Part shown: in pieces, positions 1 through 22,400 of the stretch | Layout: every line of letters starts with the position of its first letter | Position numbering within the stretch: the stretch's first letter is position 1 | Assembly (NCBI GenBank): GCA_910591455.2 | Contig: OU342809.1 | Coordinates: 8,491,968-8,555,967, forward strand | Origin: Pholis gunnellus | Taxonomy: Eukaryota; Chordata; Actinopteri; Perciformes; Pholidae | DNA length: 64,000 nucleotides | Direction of reading: 5' to 3' | Translations under genes and position numbers: made by a program | The notes under the pieces: generated by a model | Databases searched by the model: none | Told to the model about the DNA's origin: nothing | What the model saw: the letters and a program-made list of their open reading frames with translations, nothing else

Positions 1-298
1 ACCTGGGCAGTAACGTTACCTTCTGTTAGCGACGCCAGCTAACAATAGGAGTGAAACAGTCAAATATAACGTTAACACTTACTTATATGAGATACGGTCG
101 CGTTAGTCTATCTTTTTTGGGAAGCATATGTTTTTTGTTGCAGAAGTTAATATGGTGACGTCATTTAGCTAGGATGATTAACGTACTGTTCACGAGCTAG
201 CTTTTTACTAAGGTGCCTTGTTCTCTCCTCTGCTTCATTGCATGCAACACATTTAACTTTAGTTTCTCTCTCTCTTCAATGCAGGGGACATCAGAGCC
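1..298 (+). promoter_or_regulatory. Upstream intron or 5' region of dnajb9
   Basis: No coding exon is visible before position 299. A pyrimidine tract ending in AG at 283-284 is a good splice acceptor, so the ATG exon probably begins at 285 with a 14-nt leader. The first untranslated exon then lies further left, at or beyond the window edge. A perfect CRE-type palindrome TGACGTCA sits at 156-163. ATF/CREB-family bZIP factors bind such sites and DNAJB9 is an ER-stress gene, so the site may matter, but its role is inference. Confidence 0.45.
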
Positions 299-1192
299 AT
301 GGCCACCGTCCATTCTGCTGTAACGTTTGCAGTGTGCATCCTCGTGATAGCAGAGCTGATCCTCGCCAAGAAGGACTATTATGATATCCTGGGAGTGCCT
401 AGAGATGCTACTGAGAGACAGATTAAAAAAGCTTTCCACAAGCTCGCAATGAAGCATCACCCAGATAAGAACAAGAGCCCGGACGCTGAAGTGAGGTTCA
501 GAGAAATTGCTGAAGGTACACTAATCTTTCTTATTTTGGTGTAAAAAATACATTGTTTCCAAACATACTGGAATAATATTCTTATTTCTAATGCAACATT
601 GTGTCCGAGTATTGTTTAGCCTGTCTCGATTTAAATTCAAGAATTCTGGAGGATAAATGTAGCTGAGCTTGCACGTTACCATATATTATTATTATTATTG
701 TCGCTAAATCCATGACTTCATAAAAATGATGAGACCTTGACTGAATTGTGTCTTTCTTTTTTTGCAGCTTATGAAACTTTATCAGATGAAACCAAAAGAA
801 GAGAATATGACCAGTTTGGTGACACCTCTGCGTACTTCAGTGGGGAGACGCCAGGCAAACATCGACAGGGTGCCCACCAGCCTTTCAGCTTCAACTTTAA
901 TGACATTTTCAAAGACTTCGACACCTCCAGCCAGAACAGGCATGCCCGCCACCAGAGACACTCCAGGTCCCACAAGGAGACCAACGGCAGACACAAGAGA
1001 CACTTTCAAGGGGGTTTCGGAGCAGGTGTCTTTGATGACATGTATGACGACATAGAGAGAATGTTTACCTTTGATAGACACGCCAAACAGACTGACGACA
1101 GGTTCCATGGTGCATCAAAGCAACACTGTAGAACAGTGACGCAGCGCAGAGGAAATATGGTAACCACTTACACAGACTGTACCGCATCTTAA
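299..1192 (+). CDS. dnajb9: DnaJ heat shock protein B9 (ERdj4)
   Basis: Two coding exons, 299-515 and 768-1192, join in frame (GAA G|CT TAT) to give 213 residues, close to the usual vertebrate length of about 223. Residues 1-23 form a hydrophobic signal or anchor segment. A J domain follows from about residue 26, with the Hsp70-activating HPD motif at 54-56 and the helix IV region ending YDQFGD. After it comes a His/Arg/Phe-rich stretch with FNFNDIF and a C-terminal tail containing a CRTVTQRRGNMVTTYTDC-type segment typical of DNAJB9. Known family role: a J-protein co-chaperone of BiP in the ER that binds aggregation-prone regions, supports ER-associated degradation and restrains IRE1. The ATG is preceded by GAGCC, a fair Kozak context. 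A polyadenylation signal AATAAA lies at 1503-1508. The orthology call is strong; I cannot tell which teleost ohnologue (a or b) this is. Confidence 0.95.
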
Positions 1193-12798
<11,606 letters not shown>

Positions 12799-13639
12799 GG
12801 GCGGCGTCTCTTCAGCAGGCTCCGTTCATCCCTCATGGACCATCCGAAAGCTCCTGCTGTGGCTCCCAGGTCCTCTGACTGCAGAGACGAACAAGTTGAA
12901 AATGCACTGGTGTTGATATGTGTATATCGGAACATAGTTTTAATGTACAGTAAGGACTTGGAGTTAACGAAGGGCAGTACATATCGGCTCCTCTCCATCA
13001 GCATCACACACGCGCTCCTGTCCTAGTTATTATATTTTTCCCATGTAATTGAAACAAATGGTAGATAATGTTGTGCATCAGCACTATGTAGAGCCTTGCT
13101 GAGGAATCTCTGCTCTTAAATTAAATTTGAATTAAAGCTGGAAATGACAAAACTCATGCTGCAACATGTAGACGTTCTCTTTATGTCAATTCTTTTATTA
13201 GATTTGGACAAAATAATGCGTCTACAGCTGATTGTTTCCAAAGAAATGCACTTCATGTAGATGTTTTACTGTTAAAACCAGTTGTGTTTCTATGCAGATA
13301 TGAAACTATTCTACATCAGACCCACATTTGTCCCTTTTTGTTTACATGTTCATCTAGATCTGATCACAATTGTAGAGGTTTTAAGTACATTGAATGAGCC
13401 GTAGCTGAAAGGTTCTGGCTGCTGGAGTCTTTGTATGAATATGTTACGGTACTGTATGCTGGACGTCATTACACAGATACATCTGCATTGTTTGAGAAAG
13501 AGGCAGCAGAGTGGATGTAATGACTTATTTATTGTTATGATATTTGACATGTAACCGAACACAACAGAACAATGAATACACGGATGATAGGGCCAATCAC
13601 TGGTGTAGTAGTCTGCCTCGTCCCCGTCTGGCTGCTCCT
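12799..13639. other. Tail-to-tail region between dnm1l and troponin T
   Basis: Non-coding. It holds the dnm1l 3' UTR, with a likely ATTAAA signal at 13131-13136 on the plus strand, and the troponin T 3' UTR on the minus strand. A minus-strand AATAAA (read as TTTATT) lies at 13528-13533, about 110 bp after the troponin T stop. The two 3' ends converge within about 850 bp. Long open frames here match no known protein and I treat them as chance. Confidence 0.6.
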
Positions 13640-16431
13640 TTACCTCAGCCGGCCGCCCATCTTGCCCTTGCCACGTCCTTTGGCGCTGAAAGGATGCAGG
13701 GAGAGATAAATGCCAAATGTAAAGCACCGCAATCATTGGGTTTAATACACGTGGAAGTCGTTCACTTTCTGCACTCGGCAAATCAAAACACACAAACAGT
13801 GAACGGGGTGTATTTTGTACAGTATTGATAGTAAACACGGGGATGTTCTCTGACCGCTGTTCTAACATTGTTTGAAAACGGCTAAATAAATGTATTTCAG
13901 TGAAGCTTGAAAGTGTGTTACGCCAATGACATTGCAAATAAATTAAAGTTTATTTCCTTTACAGTTTTGAAAGAGTCCTGTTCATGCTCCGATATGTACA
14001 GTATCAAAGTATGCAATCAAGTTTTTTTGCCTTTCAATTAGATCACCAGATCCTGCCAGGTGCAACATAAAACATGACCATTTGAACAAAGTGTGCCAGG
14101 ACGTTCATAATTCAATGCTTGTGTTTGAGATGAGTGGAGAGAATAAATGGAGGGTTTTGTGGCTAATCTAGAGTGTGTTTTAACATTCAAAAGACTGACT
14201 GTACTCTGAGATCTTTGATCTTTCCATGTCAATAACGATGGGGGAAATGTGACGTGGTCTGGTGTATAAAATGGAAAAAAGTAGCACATTTTGAAGAAGG
14301 GGTTCGTGTTCTTACCTCTGGTGATCCTTGACTCGAGCAAGAAGCTGGTTAATCTGCAAAAACACATAAATCTTGCTCAGTGTTTTTAAAGTACACACGC
14401 ATGATACCAGATGGAGGTTGTCTGCAAAGCCCTCTGTTGACCCAACGCCTTTCACCTGTAATATGTAACTTCATGCACCTGCAAGGCTTTTGCCACTTGC
14501 GTCAGGTGACACATTAAAGGATGCAGTTGAGGAGGCGGACGATTTATAGCAGAAATTGTTTCTCCAGACATCATTTCTAAAATCCATCCATCCAATATCT
14601 GTAACTGCTTATCCTTTACATGGTCGTGGAGGGCTGAAGCCAATCTCAGCCCACGTGACAATAAAACATTGACATCCACATCTGTCCCAGGTGCCATGTT
14701 TGTCGAGAGCTTCCTCTTTCGTTTCTCATAGAGATAGAGGACCTCATCACCAAATCAATTATTTCCATTGTTTTGGATGACTTACATCGTACTTCTGTCT
14801 TTTGAGTTTTTCACCGAGATCAAACTTCTCAGCCTCCAGCCCCATCAGCCACTGCCACAGCTCGCTGGCCTTCTCCCTAAACACAAATAACCACCGGTCA
14901 CATTGAGAGTATCTATCTTATATCCAGTGATACCAAACATTTGAATCAACAAAAGCATGTTAATGTCAGGATTCATCGTTTGAGGCACGGTGCACAGCTT
15001 TGACCTACTTGAGTTTATCCTCGTTCAGATGATCAACGTTCAGAGCCTTCTTGCGGTCAGCCAGGATCTTCTTCTTCTTCTCCCTCTCAGTTTGTTTCTT
15101 TGCTCCTCTTCTGTTATCGGTCTGTGTTGGTCAGAACGCACACAGACACATTAGTCACCCTGTGTAGGCTTAGAAAGGTACTTTTGTTATGTAGCTTCTA
15201 CTTAAGTAGGAGCTTTTGAGTACTTTTTCCATCCCCGTTCATTATGCTTCTCATTTAAACACTGAAGTGCGATTGGGAGTTGAATGACCTTTTGTCCAGC
15301 GCTGTACTGCTGGGTCATGTTCGAGAGGGCCTTCTTCTTCTTGGCGTCGTCGTCGTGCTTCTTACGATGATCCTCCATCTCCCTGCGCTCTTTTTCCTCC
15401 TGTATGCAGCAACAGGTCAACTATTTAGTGGAGAAACTGATAATGTTGTCTGATATGATGAATGAGTTAACGCATGATCATACCGCAAGTCTGGTCTGCC
15501 TCTCCTTCTCTTTCTCTGCCCGGACCCTCTGCTGCTCTGCTCTCTCAGCACGACGTTTGTCCTGGAGGATGAAACATACACTGTTGTGGTGATTTGGACC
15601 AAACGGAAACAGAACAATTCCTCTTTGACCGACACACTCACAATTCTGTTAACAAGGGTGAGGAGATCTTCCTCCTCTTTCTTCCTCTGGATGAAGTGAG
15701 CCTCGATCAGAGACTGCAGCTCAGACAGATCCTTATCCTGACGCTTCCTGTGGATGTCCTGCCATCAGAAAAAAAGAAATCAGGGAGGTAAGGATGCGTC
15801 TGTTGTTTGTCAAATCTAATCCGAATGTTTCTGTCCAGAGGGAGCCTTTTAATACGGTCGACTCACATCAAAATCCACTTTGTCACCATCGGGGATCTTT
15901 GGGGGAGCAACATTTGTCATGAACCTGTGGAAGTGAACAGTTTATTACTGTATGATCTGCCTTGAGTTTGGTTTTAACTGCTAAGCCCAAAGAGAGCTTA
16001 CTTTGGCTTGGGCTTCGACTCATCTGGGACGAAGAAAAGAAAATAGGAGACATTTAGAACAAATTGACAAGCGGGTAAGAAGAGGTCATTAACAAGCTGT
16101 TGCATGAGAAGAAGAAAAAAGGACAAATATTGCTGTTTTCTCACCTGTGGCTTCTTCTTGCGCTGATGATCAGGACCATAAATGATTAGTGAAATGATTG
16201 GAAATGAAATGAGGTAAAGTACATAAAAACATGGACGAGTGCGTCGTTCTTACCTTCTTGCTCCCTTCAGAAGTAATGACAAAAAGAATGAGAATAACAA
16301 AATCATGAATAACTTGGCAGACAATATGAACGGTAATGTTTTGTTTTTTTTATCACAATATGAAAATATAAAAGTACAAAAACGAGTACATACTGAACTT
16401 CCTCCTCCACGACTTCTTCCGTGTCAGACAT
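13640..16431 (-). CDS. Troponin T, cardiac-type (tnnt2-like)
   Basis: Twelve coding exons in transcription order: 16431-16394, 16264-16254 (11 nt), 16162-16145 (18 nt), 16023-16002, 15924-15867, 15758-15642, 15561-15484, 15399-15289, 15121-15009, 14876-14786, 14353-14316 and 13685-13640. They join in frame to 246 residues from MSDTEEVVEEEVQ to KMGGRLR. A short acidic N-terminus leads to the conserved VDFDDIHRKRQDKDL tropomyosin-binding region, then a charged coiled coil (EKRRAERAEQQ-like) that pairs with troponin I, then DHLNEDKL and LEAEKFDLGEKLKRQKYD. Known role: anchors the troponin complex on tropomyosin in striated muscle. TEREKKKKIL, DHLNED and LEAEKFDL resemble TNNT2 more than TNNT1 or TNNT3, so I call it cardiac-type, but paralogue naming needs a tree. 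The N-terminus is much shorter than in mammalian cardiac TnT (about 288 residues in total), and the C-terminus has GGRLR where mammalian TnTs end GRWK. An acceptor just upstream (exon edge 16448) shows a separate 5' UTR exon. Confidence 0.92.
14576..14665. repeat. Fragment of a dispersed teleost repeat (ATCCATCCATCCA type)
   Basis: The stretch around ATCCATCCATCCAATATCTG, GCTTATCC, GTCGTGGAGG and CTCAGCCCACGTGA resembles the very common fish repeat segment with CCATCCATCC, CCGCTTATCCT and GGGGGGCTGGAGCC. It is in a troponin T intron. Family assignment is from memory of the motif only. Confidence 0.55.
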
Positions 16432-16579
16432 TTTGTTATGGATGAGCTCTGCAAAATGTGTCGCTATTAGACTATTTTTAGACTGACAAATATTTCCGAT
16501 CATTAAACAACATAGCAGAGCACAAGATGGCAAGCGTTCACACAGTTCACACTGACCCAAATATCTGTGCTCACCTTGG

Positions 16580-16870
16580 CAGTAGTGGAAAAAAGTATTC
16601 TGATCTTTTACTTGAGCAATAGTAGCGATGCCACAATAAAATACTCTACACTAGTACAAGTAAAGGTCGTGCATTCAAAACAAATACTTAAATTAACTGA
16701 CAATACGTTTTTTACATCAAAATATACTGAAGAATAAAAAAAGTTGCAAGATATAAACAGTATTTTAGATGCTGTAGTTCAGATGCTGCTGTAGATCTAA
16801 TTACAGTTTTATAAACATTTGTACTCAAGTACAGTATTCAAGTAAATGTACTTTGTTTCTTCCAACTCAG
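16580..16870. mobile_element. CAGTGGTGGAA-type non-autonomous element, degraded copy
   Basis: It starts CAGTAGTGGAAAAAAGTATT and ends near GTTTCTTCCAACTC, roughly its inverted complement. Inside are the repeated ACTTGAG, ACTAGTACAAGT and CTCAAGTACAGTA motifs shared with copies near 20.5, 22.4 and 25 kb. It lies in the first intron of troponin T. The termini suggest a hAT-like MITE. Confidence 0.6.
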
Positions 16871-17395
16871 GTTACTACTCTATAAATATTTCATCAATCT
16901 TGTGAAAGAGCGGTTGGTGTTTAGTGAAGTAAAAAGGAAATCTTCCCCTAAAATGGGGTGAATACTATAAAGTAGCATACAATAGAAACACTCCACTATT
17001 CTACAAATATTTAGTTTATTTTCTATCGGGTGATTTTTCATTTTTTTTAACAGCAGAACCACCAGTGAAAAGCATGTCATCTCATGCAGTCCAGTCACAT
17101 TTAGTAAATGTGACTTTAAAGATCTTAGCAGACAGTGAACAAATTCAAATCTGTTATCTCCATGTAATAGTTGTTAGACAGCAGTTAAGTTCAAGATTTA
17201 TGACTGAAAGTAGCAGCTCTGACATAACAGACCTTACCTGTAACTCAGACAGACTTCAGGGACAGACTTCAGCTCCTTGAGGTTCACAAACAGGTTGAGC
17301 ATCAAGAATACATAGTCCAGTCCTTCACACTCATGTGACTGCAGCACCCTATGGCTGGTCAGTCTATTGTTAGACAGCTGGATATTGGGGCTCTG

Positions 17396-17423
17396 TCACA
17401 CACACACACACACACACACACAC

Positions 17424-17482
<59 letters not shown>

Positions 17483-17486
17483 CACA
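17396..17486. repeat. (CA)n microsatellite
   Basis: About 90 bp of CA repeat with two interruptions, in the first intron of troponin T. Confidence 0.95.
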
Positions 17487-18056
17487 TTCAGTCATTCCAA
17501 CACACATTCTGCAGGTACAAGTAGTTTGTCCATTCAAGCTTTCAACAGCCACTCACGTTTCAACACTCTATAACTTAAGTGGTTAGGAGGCCCATGAAGC
17601 AACATGTCCTCCCAGTAGCTGAAAAATCACAGCAACAGAACTATAACACCTTTTTTACTTTTTTATTTATTGCTGAAGCAGGTACAAACAATAAGTTCAA
17701 ACATTCAAACGAAGCAATCCACATCTGAAAGACTCCAATACAATTTGGCAGGACCATGCAACTCATGTTTCCTGTTGACAGGTACACTTGGAACAATTTA
17801 AATTTAAAACTGAGTGACACTGTGGGACGTTGCCTTATACACCTTCATCACTGCAGCTGCAGTGCAATTAAACTGCAGCTACTGGCACGTAAACTGATGA
17901 CATCACTGCCTGCCTGTGTACAATTGCATTTGGTTACTGAATAGTTGTTACAGTACTGGCTTACACGCGTATTTATAGTCTTTATTCGTGCCTATATTAC
18001 ACAATAACATGATATTTAATCCACCACAGTTAAGAAAAGCCAAATAGTTAACATAC

Positions 18057-18160
18057 CCATGTGTTGTTGACAGAAACATTGCGCTGCTTGCACACTGTGT
18101 CTCTCTGGCTGCAGTCCTGTTGCAGAATGTGCCACATTATTATACGCCACCCTTTATATG
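18057..18160 (-). promoter_or_regulatory. Troponin T TATA promoter and untranslated first exon
   Basis: On the minus strand a CATATAAAGGG TATA box occupies about 18152-18159. About 30 nt downstream a leader begins near 18125 and runs to a GTATGT donor at 18056-18051, making an untranslated exon of about 70 nt. It would splice to the acceptor before 16448 that carries the ATG. This is the usual architecture of vertebrate troponin genes. The transcription start is estimated from the TATA box only. Confidence 0.6.
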
Positions 18161-18351
18161 GGGTTTATAAACTTTGTTACTAATGGTACTCGTTTTCTAA
18201 TAAGCCATGAAGTCTGCAGTTATAAATGCTAATAAGCCATTCATATTTTTTTTTTTTTACATTAACTCATCCAGTTTGCAATTGTGAAAGTTAATATTTG
18301 CTTTTTAACACTAAACACAATTCTGAGCTGATGATGGCGCTTAATGAAATG

Positions 18352-18680
18352 TTGGGGGATCACCAAAGACTTTGCAATTCATCCTGAGGTAAACATGAAT
18401 GTTTGTACCAAATGGCATGACAATCCATTCAATTACTGTCAAGACATCTCACTCAATGTGGATGCTGCTGGAAAAGTCACAGGTTCACGAAAGTCAGAGG
18501 GCTCCATCATTTGGGGCTCATTGAGCCAATTCATCCAGAGTTGCAAAGTTGGAAAGTAAGGAGGAAGTCTCTCTGGGCACCATGAATGTTTGTACCAAAC
18601 TTTGTGGAAATGCATCCAATGGCTGAGATATTTCGGTCTAGACCAACAGATATTTCCATCCCTCGAGTCACAAAGTTCGT
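18352..18680. repeat. Dispersed teleost repeat, two partial tandem units
   Basis: GGGGATCACCAAAGACTTTG, ATCCTGAGGTAAACATGAATG and TTTGTACCAAATGGCATG-like segments are followed about 200 bp later by a second CACCATGAATGTTTGTACCA unit with TGAGATATTTCGGTCTAGACC. Both match a well-known dispersed fish repeat (GGATCACCAAAGT, CATGAATGTCTGTACCAAATTTCA, GTTGAGATATTTC). The remainder of the 18160-19448 gap between troponin T and cald1 shows no exon. Confidence 0.55.
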
Positions 18681-19448
18681 GTTGCATTAGTTACAACTTC
18701 ACAAAGGGATTTTTTCACAACCTGGCAACCCCAAAATCTGCACTCATTGATGAATTATTAACCATTAATGAGGTCATTAGTTACTGTTTATAATCCCTTT
18801 ATAAAGGGGGCTTTATTATAAAAGGGTACTTACTTATAAAATGACTCAATTATGTACAGGCTAATCAGCCAACAGCCAGCGTAACGGCAGTTTACTCTAA
18901 CAATTGAAATGCAAGCGGTGAGATGGACATTAAACAACCTTGGTTATCACATGGAGTGAAAATAGTGACTATCATCCCAAAAAGCAGTGAGTGTGCACGA
19001 CAATAAAACACAAATGCTTGTAATTAGGTTTAAGCTATATGGAAATACAAGAGGAGCAGACATGTCAGTGTGGCTTGAAAGCAATATAACATTTAAGCAT
19101 CCTGACAGCCATCTGAAATTTGTAACCTTGATTAAAAAGATACGACACAATCCATTACCTATAAAGCATTAAATATGCGGTGCTTTGTCCTGAAAACCTT
19201 TACTATGTATGACATCTCTTTTGAGTTTGCTAGACAAGTCAAGTCTGATGAAAACATCAATATTTTTAAACTTTTGAGGAAAGAAGACTTTGATCCTGGA
19301 GTCACTCATCCTGGTCCCTCGTCTTTTCCTCACTCTGGTGTGAACTTCATGCGAAAAACAGGAACGTTGAAGGGAAATGGATGCACATACAGTAGCAGAG
19401 CTGAGTGTTTGGTCAGGTGAGACTTGGTTTAAATGTGGATGTCGACGT

Positions 19449-22400
19449 TCAGGGTCTTACGCCTGCTAATAGAGAGAGGGAGACAGACTTTAGAGATGTA
19501 TTACTCAATGCACACGTCAATGTTGCATTTAAAACATGCATAACTTCTCTATGTTTATTAGGTGACAAACAAGATTTTTAATCAATGCTTTTACATCCAT
19601 ACTTCTCTATGCATTTGTGTTCGTATATCAGAGGCAGTTCCACTATTGCTGAAACATACCCTGCAGTCAAAGCCAGGACACTTCTCCGTGTGAGTGAAAG
19701 CTGTAACTTTGTCATTTGCCCTTTACTTCATTCCTCAGCGGTCTATTTCTGATGAAGAAGTGGGGAGGTTATAAACAAGTATCGCTATTTAGGGTCGGAG
19801 CTGACACTCGACAAACACTTTTCCATTCCTATTGTTCACGATTTGGCTCAACATTCAGGGGCTTGACGTCTGAAGAAGTGAGACTTTTGATCACGAAGAA
19901 GACGGACATCTTCATTCTGCTAACATCAGCGGATGTTTAATGTATTCTTTCACGATTGATCCACATTTAAACCTGCAGACTGCACGGACACGTGTTAGGA
20001 CTTTGTCGTTCGCACTGAGTGAATAAGCCCAGTGATATAGCCCGATTCGCTGCTTAAACGGTGAGTAATCCTCCCCAGCAGTCAGTTTTAATGTGAAAAT
20101 CAAGCAGCTGCACTCTGGTATGTCTAACAACTCGCCAACACCGTGGCATTGGACAGCCCAGGTGGCAGCGGGTGACCAGTGCACTGCAAAGACACGACAG
20201 CCATCCCAGGAGTCTGGGAGGTTCATTATACTGGGACACAAGGTCAGGGTGAAGGTTTTTCTTAAATATAGACCACAGTGTCGCAGGGCTGAGTCTGCGC
20301 CCAACAATCTGCAACAGCAGATTTGATTTACAATGAGCAGCTATTCTGACACAAAGGAAGGCTGCTGGGTTGCACTGTAGTGGTCGAGTCCACAGAGGGC
20401 TATAAATCAGTCATCAGCTTCCCCCCCAACAAAAAAATGGTTTGAAGGACAGAGACACTTCATCTAAACTCTGTTTCCTCCAGGGCTGAGCTAGATAAAC
20501 CCTGGTTTAACAGTATGTGTACATTTACAGTCAGAGGTGGAAGAAGTATTCAGGGCCTTTAGTTTAATTAAGCAAAAGTACACATACCCCAATATAAAAA
20601 TACTTCATTACTAGTTAAAGTCCTCCAAAATGTTACGTGAGTAAAGTATCCTCAGCAAAAGGAACTAAAAGCTATTGTTTCTCTAAGTTCGACATTTTGA
20701 GAAGATGCTTATTTGCTTTCTTGCCGAGAGTTGAATGAGAAGATCGATACCAAGCTCGGATATGGGAGTGGTATTTATCCTACAAGAATGTGAATAGTTG
20801 TTTCCTAAAATGTCAAACTATTTCTTTAAGTTAAGACCTTTCAGTGTTATATCATTATACTACAATATTTTATTATCACTGATGCTTTAACATGTGCAGC
20901 CTTTTAATGTTTTAGCTGGTCACACTTTAGTTAGAATCAAATTGAAAATTCTCAAATACAGTCCCTGAGTAAATTTACATTCAACCACTATTTACAGCCA
21001 CTAAGAAACTTACTATTAGTGACAAACTTGCTCTTGCCTCCGACTGCCACCTGCAAACAAAAATGAACGAAGAAACAAAAATTAAAGAAAAAGAGAAGAA
21101 AGAAAGTCAACAAAAGACTGTAAAGCACATCTTTAGTGCTGCCTAATGTGATCAGCTGATAAATGTTGAAACAATTCCTCAATATATTCTGGGATTTACA
21201 GTTTTTGCTTCATTTGGAGCTAATGTAGATCCTAATATGGTAAATCACATAGTATGCTTTGTTTCATCCATGGATATATCTTAGACCAAGAGAGGGGGGA
21301 TAAATGATAAATATATAGCATACTATGTAAACATGTACTCATAAAGATGGATGAACATTCCCACATATACAGTAGTATACTGTCCAAAACATTCCCATAT
21401 AATTAATACATTAATTCTTTTTAAAGCACGCCAGACTTTAAAAATGCATTCTACACAGCACTCAAACACACCCACATGCAGTCAATCATAATATCCTGAA
21501 GCTGTGCACAGTGCAGCCAAAATATCCTTTAACAGCAGATCACACTCATGTATGAAATAATCCATGTTCCAAATGAAAAACCACATCAGAGGCAGGGATT
21601 ACTATCGATGTCGTCCAACCCAGTGTGGGAACTATTAATAGCATGCACATGATGTTGTGTTTATTAAGGTCTGTGTGTCGAAGAGGAGGTAGGAAGGGAA
21701 ATACAGGAATCCATTAGGGTGGGGTTATTATAATATACAGTACTGAATATTTTAACATAAAGTACTGAATTGTCACAATTAGATTACCATGAAAAAGTAA
21801 AATGGTGTCATCTGCATACGGCCTAACTTGCTTTTTATGTCTCGTTGCACACAAAGCTGACTGAACTCAACTTTTTGTTGGTGGAAAATTGCCCAGATGG
21901 TACAAAAAGAAGCAACAATTTTCACAAGCCACCAAAAACCAATTTTACTTGCAAAGTTTCAGAAAAAGTAGTCCAAATGGATACTGCCAATCCGGCAACT
22001 CCGATCCCAATCATATGCATATTGAGAAACGGCATGAAAACAGTGTAAACACCACAAAGATCAATCACTCCGTGTCGGTGGAACGTGCATTGAGTGTTGC
22101 AACCACAGATTTGCAAATTACCTCTTTCCCCATTAGGTAGACTGAATGAAACAAACAAACAGGACCATGTCACGATAGAGCCTTTAAACAGTAACATCTC
22201 CCCTCCTTCACAGGAAAGGTGTGTGTGTGTGTCTTACCTTGGCAGGTGCAGAGCTCTTCTTGGTTTCCCACATGCCACGTTTGTTACCGATGTCACCTGG
22301 TTTCACATCCTGTCAAAATCAAGACCAACCATGACCCCGTTAGTCTGATGCAGTGGTGAAGGAAGTGCTTTTACAGAAGCAAAAGTACCAACACAACAGT

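Noticed and set aside
13350..13937. 195-codon minus-strand open frame
   Set aside because: It overlaps the troponin T last exon and 3' UTR in another frame and resembles no family.
13640..16431. Calling this gene fast skeletal troponin T (tnnt3)
   Set aside because: TEREKKKKIL, ALSNM, DHLNED and LEAEKFDL favour the cardiac (TNNT2) type; fast TnT normally has AREMKKK and ALSSMGANYSS.
17396..17486. Spaced repeats resembling a CRISPR array
   Set aside because: Simple CA microsatellite in an animal intron with no repeat-spacer structure.
18149..18161. SRF CArG box at CCTTTATATGG
   Set aside because: Seven A/T bases lie between CC and GG instead of six; it is better read as a minus-strand TATA box.
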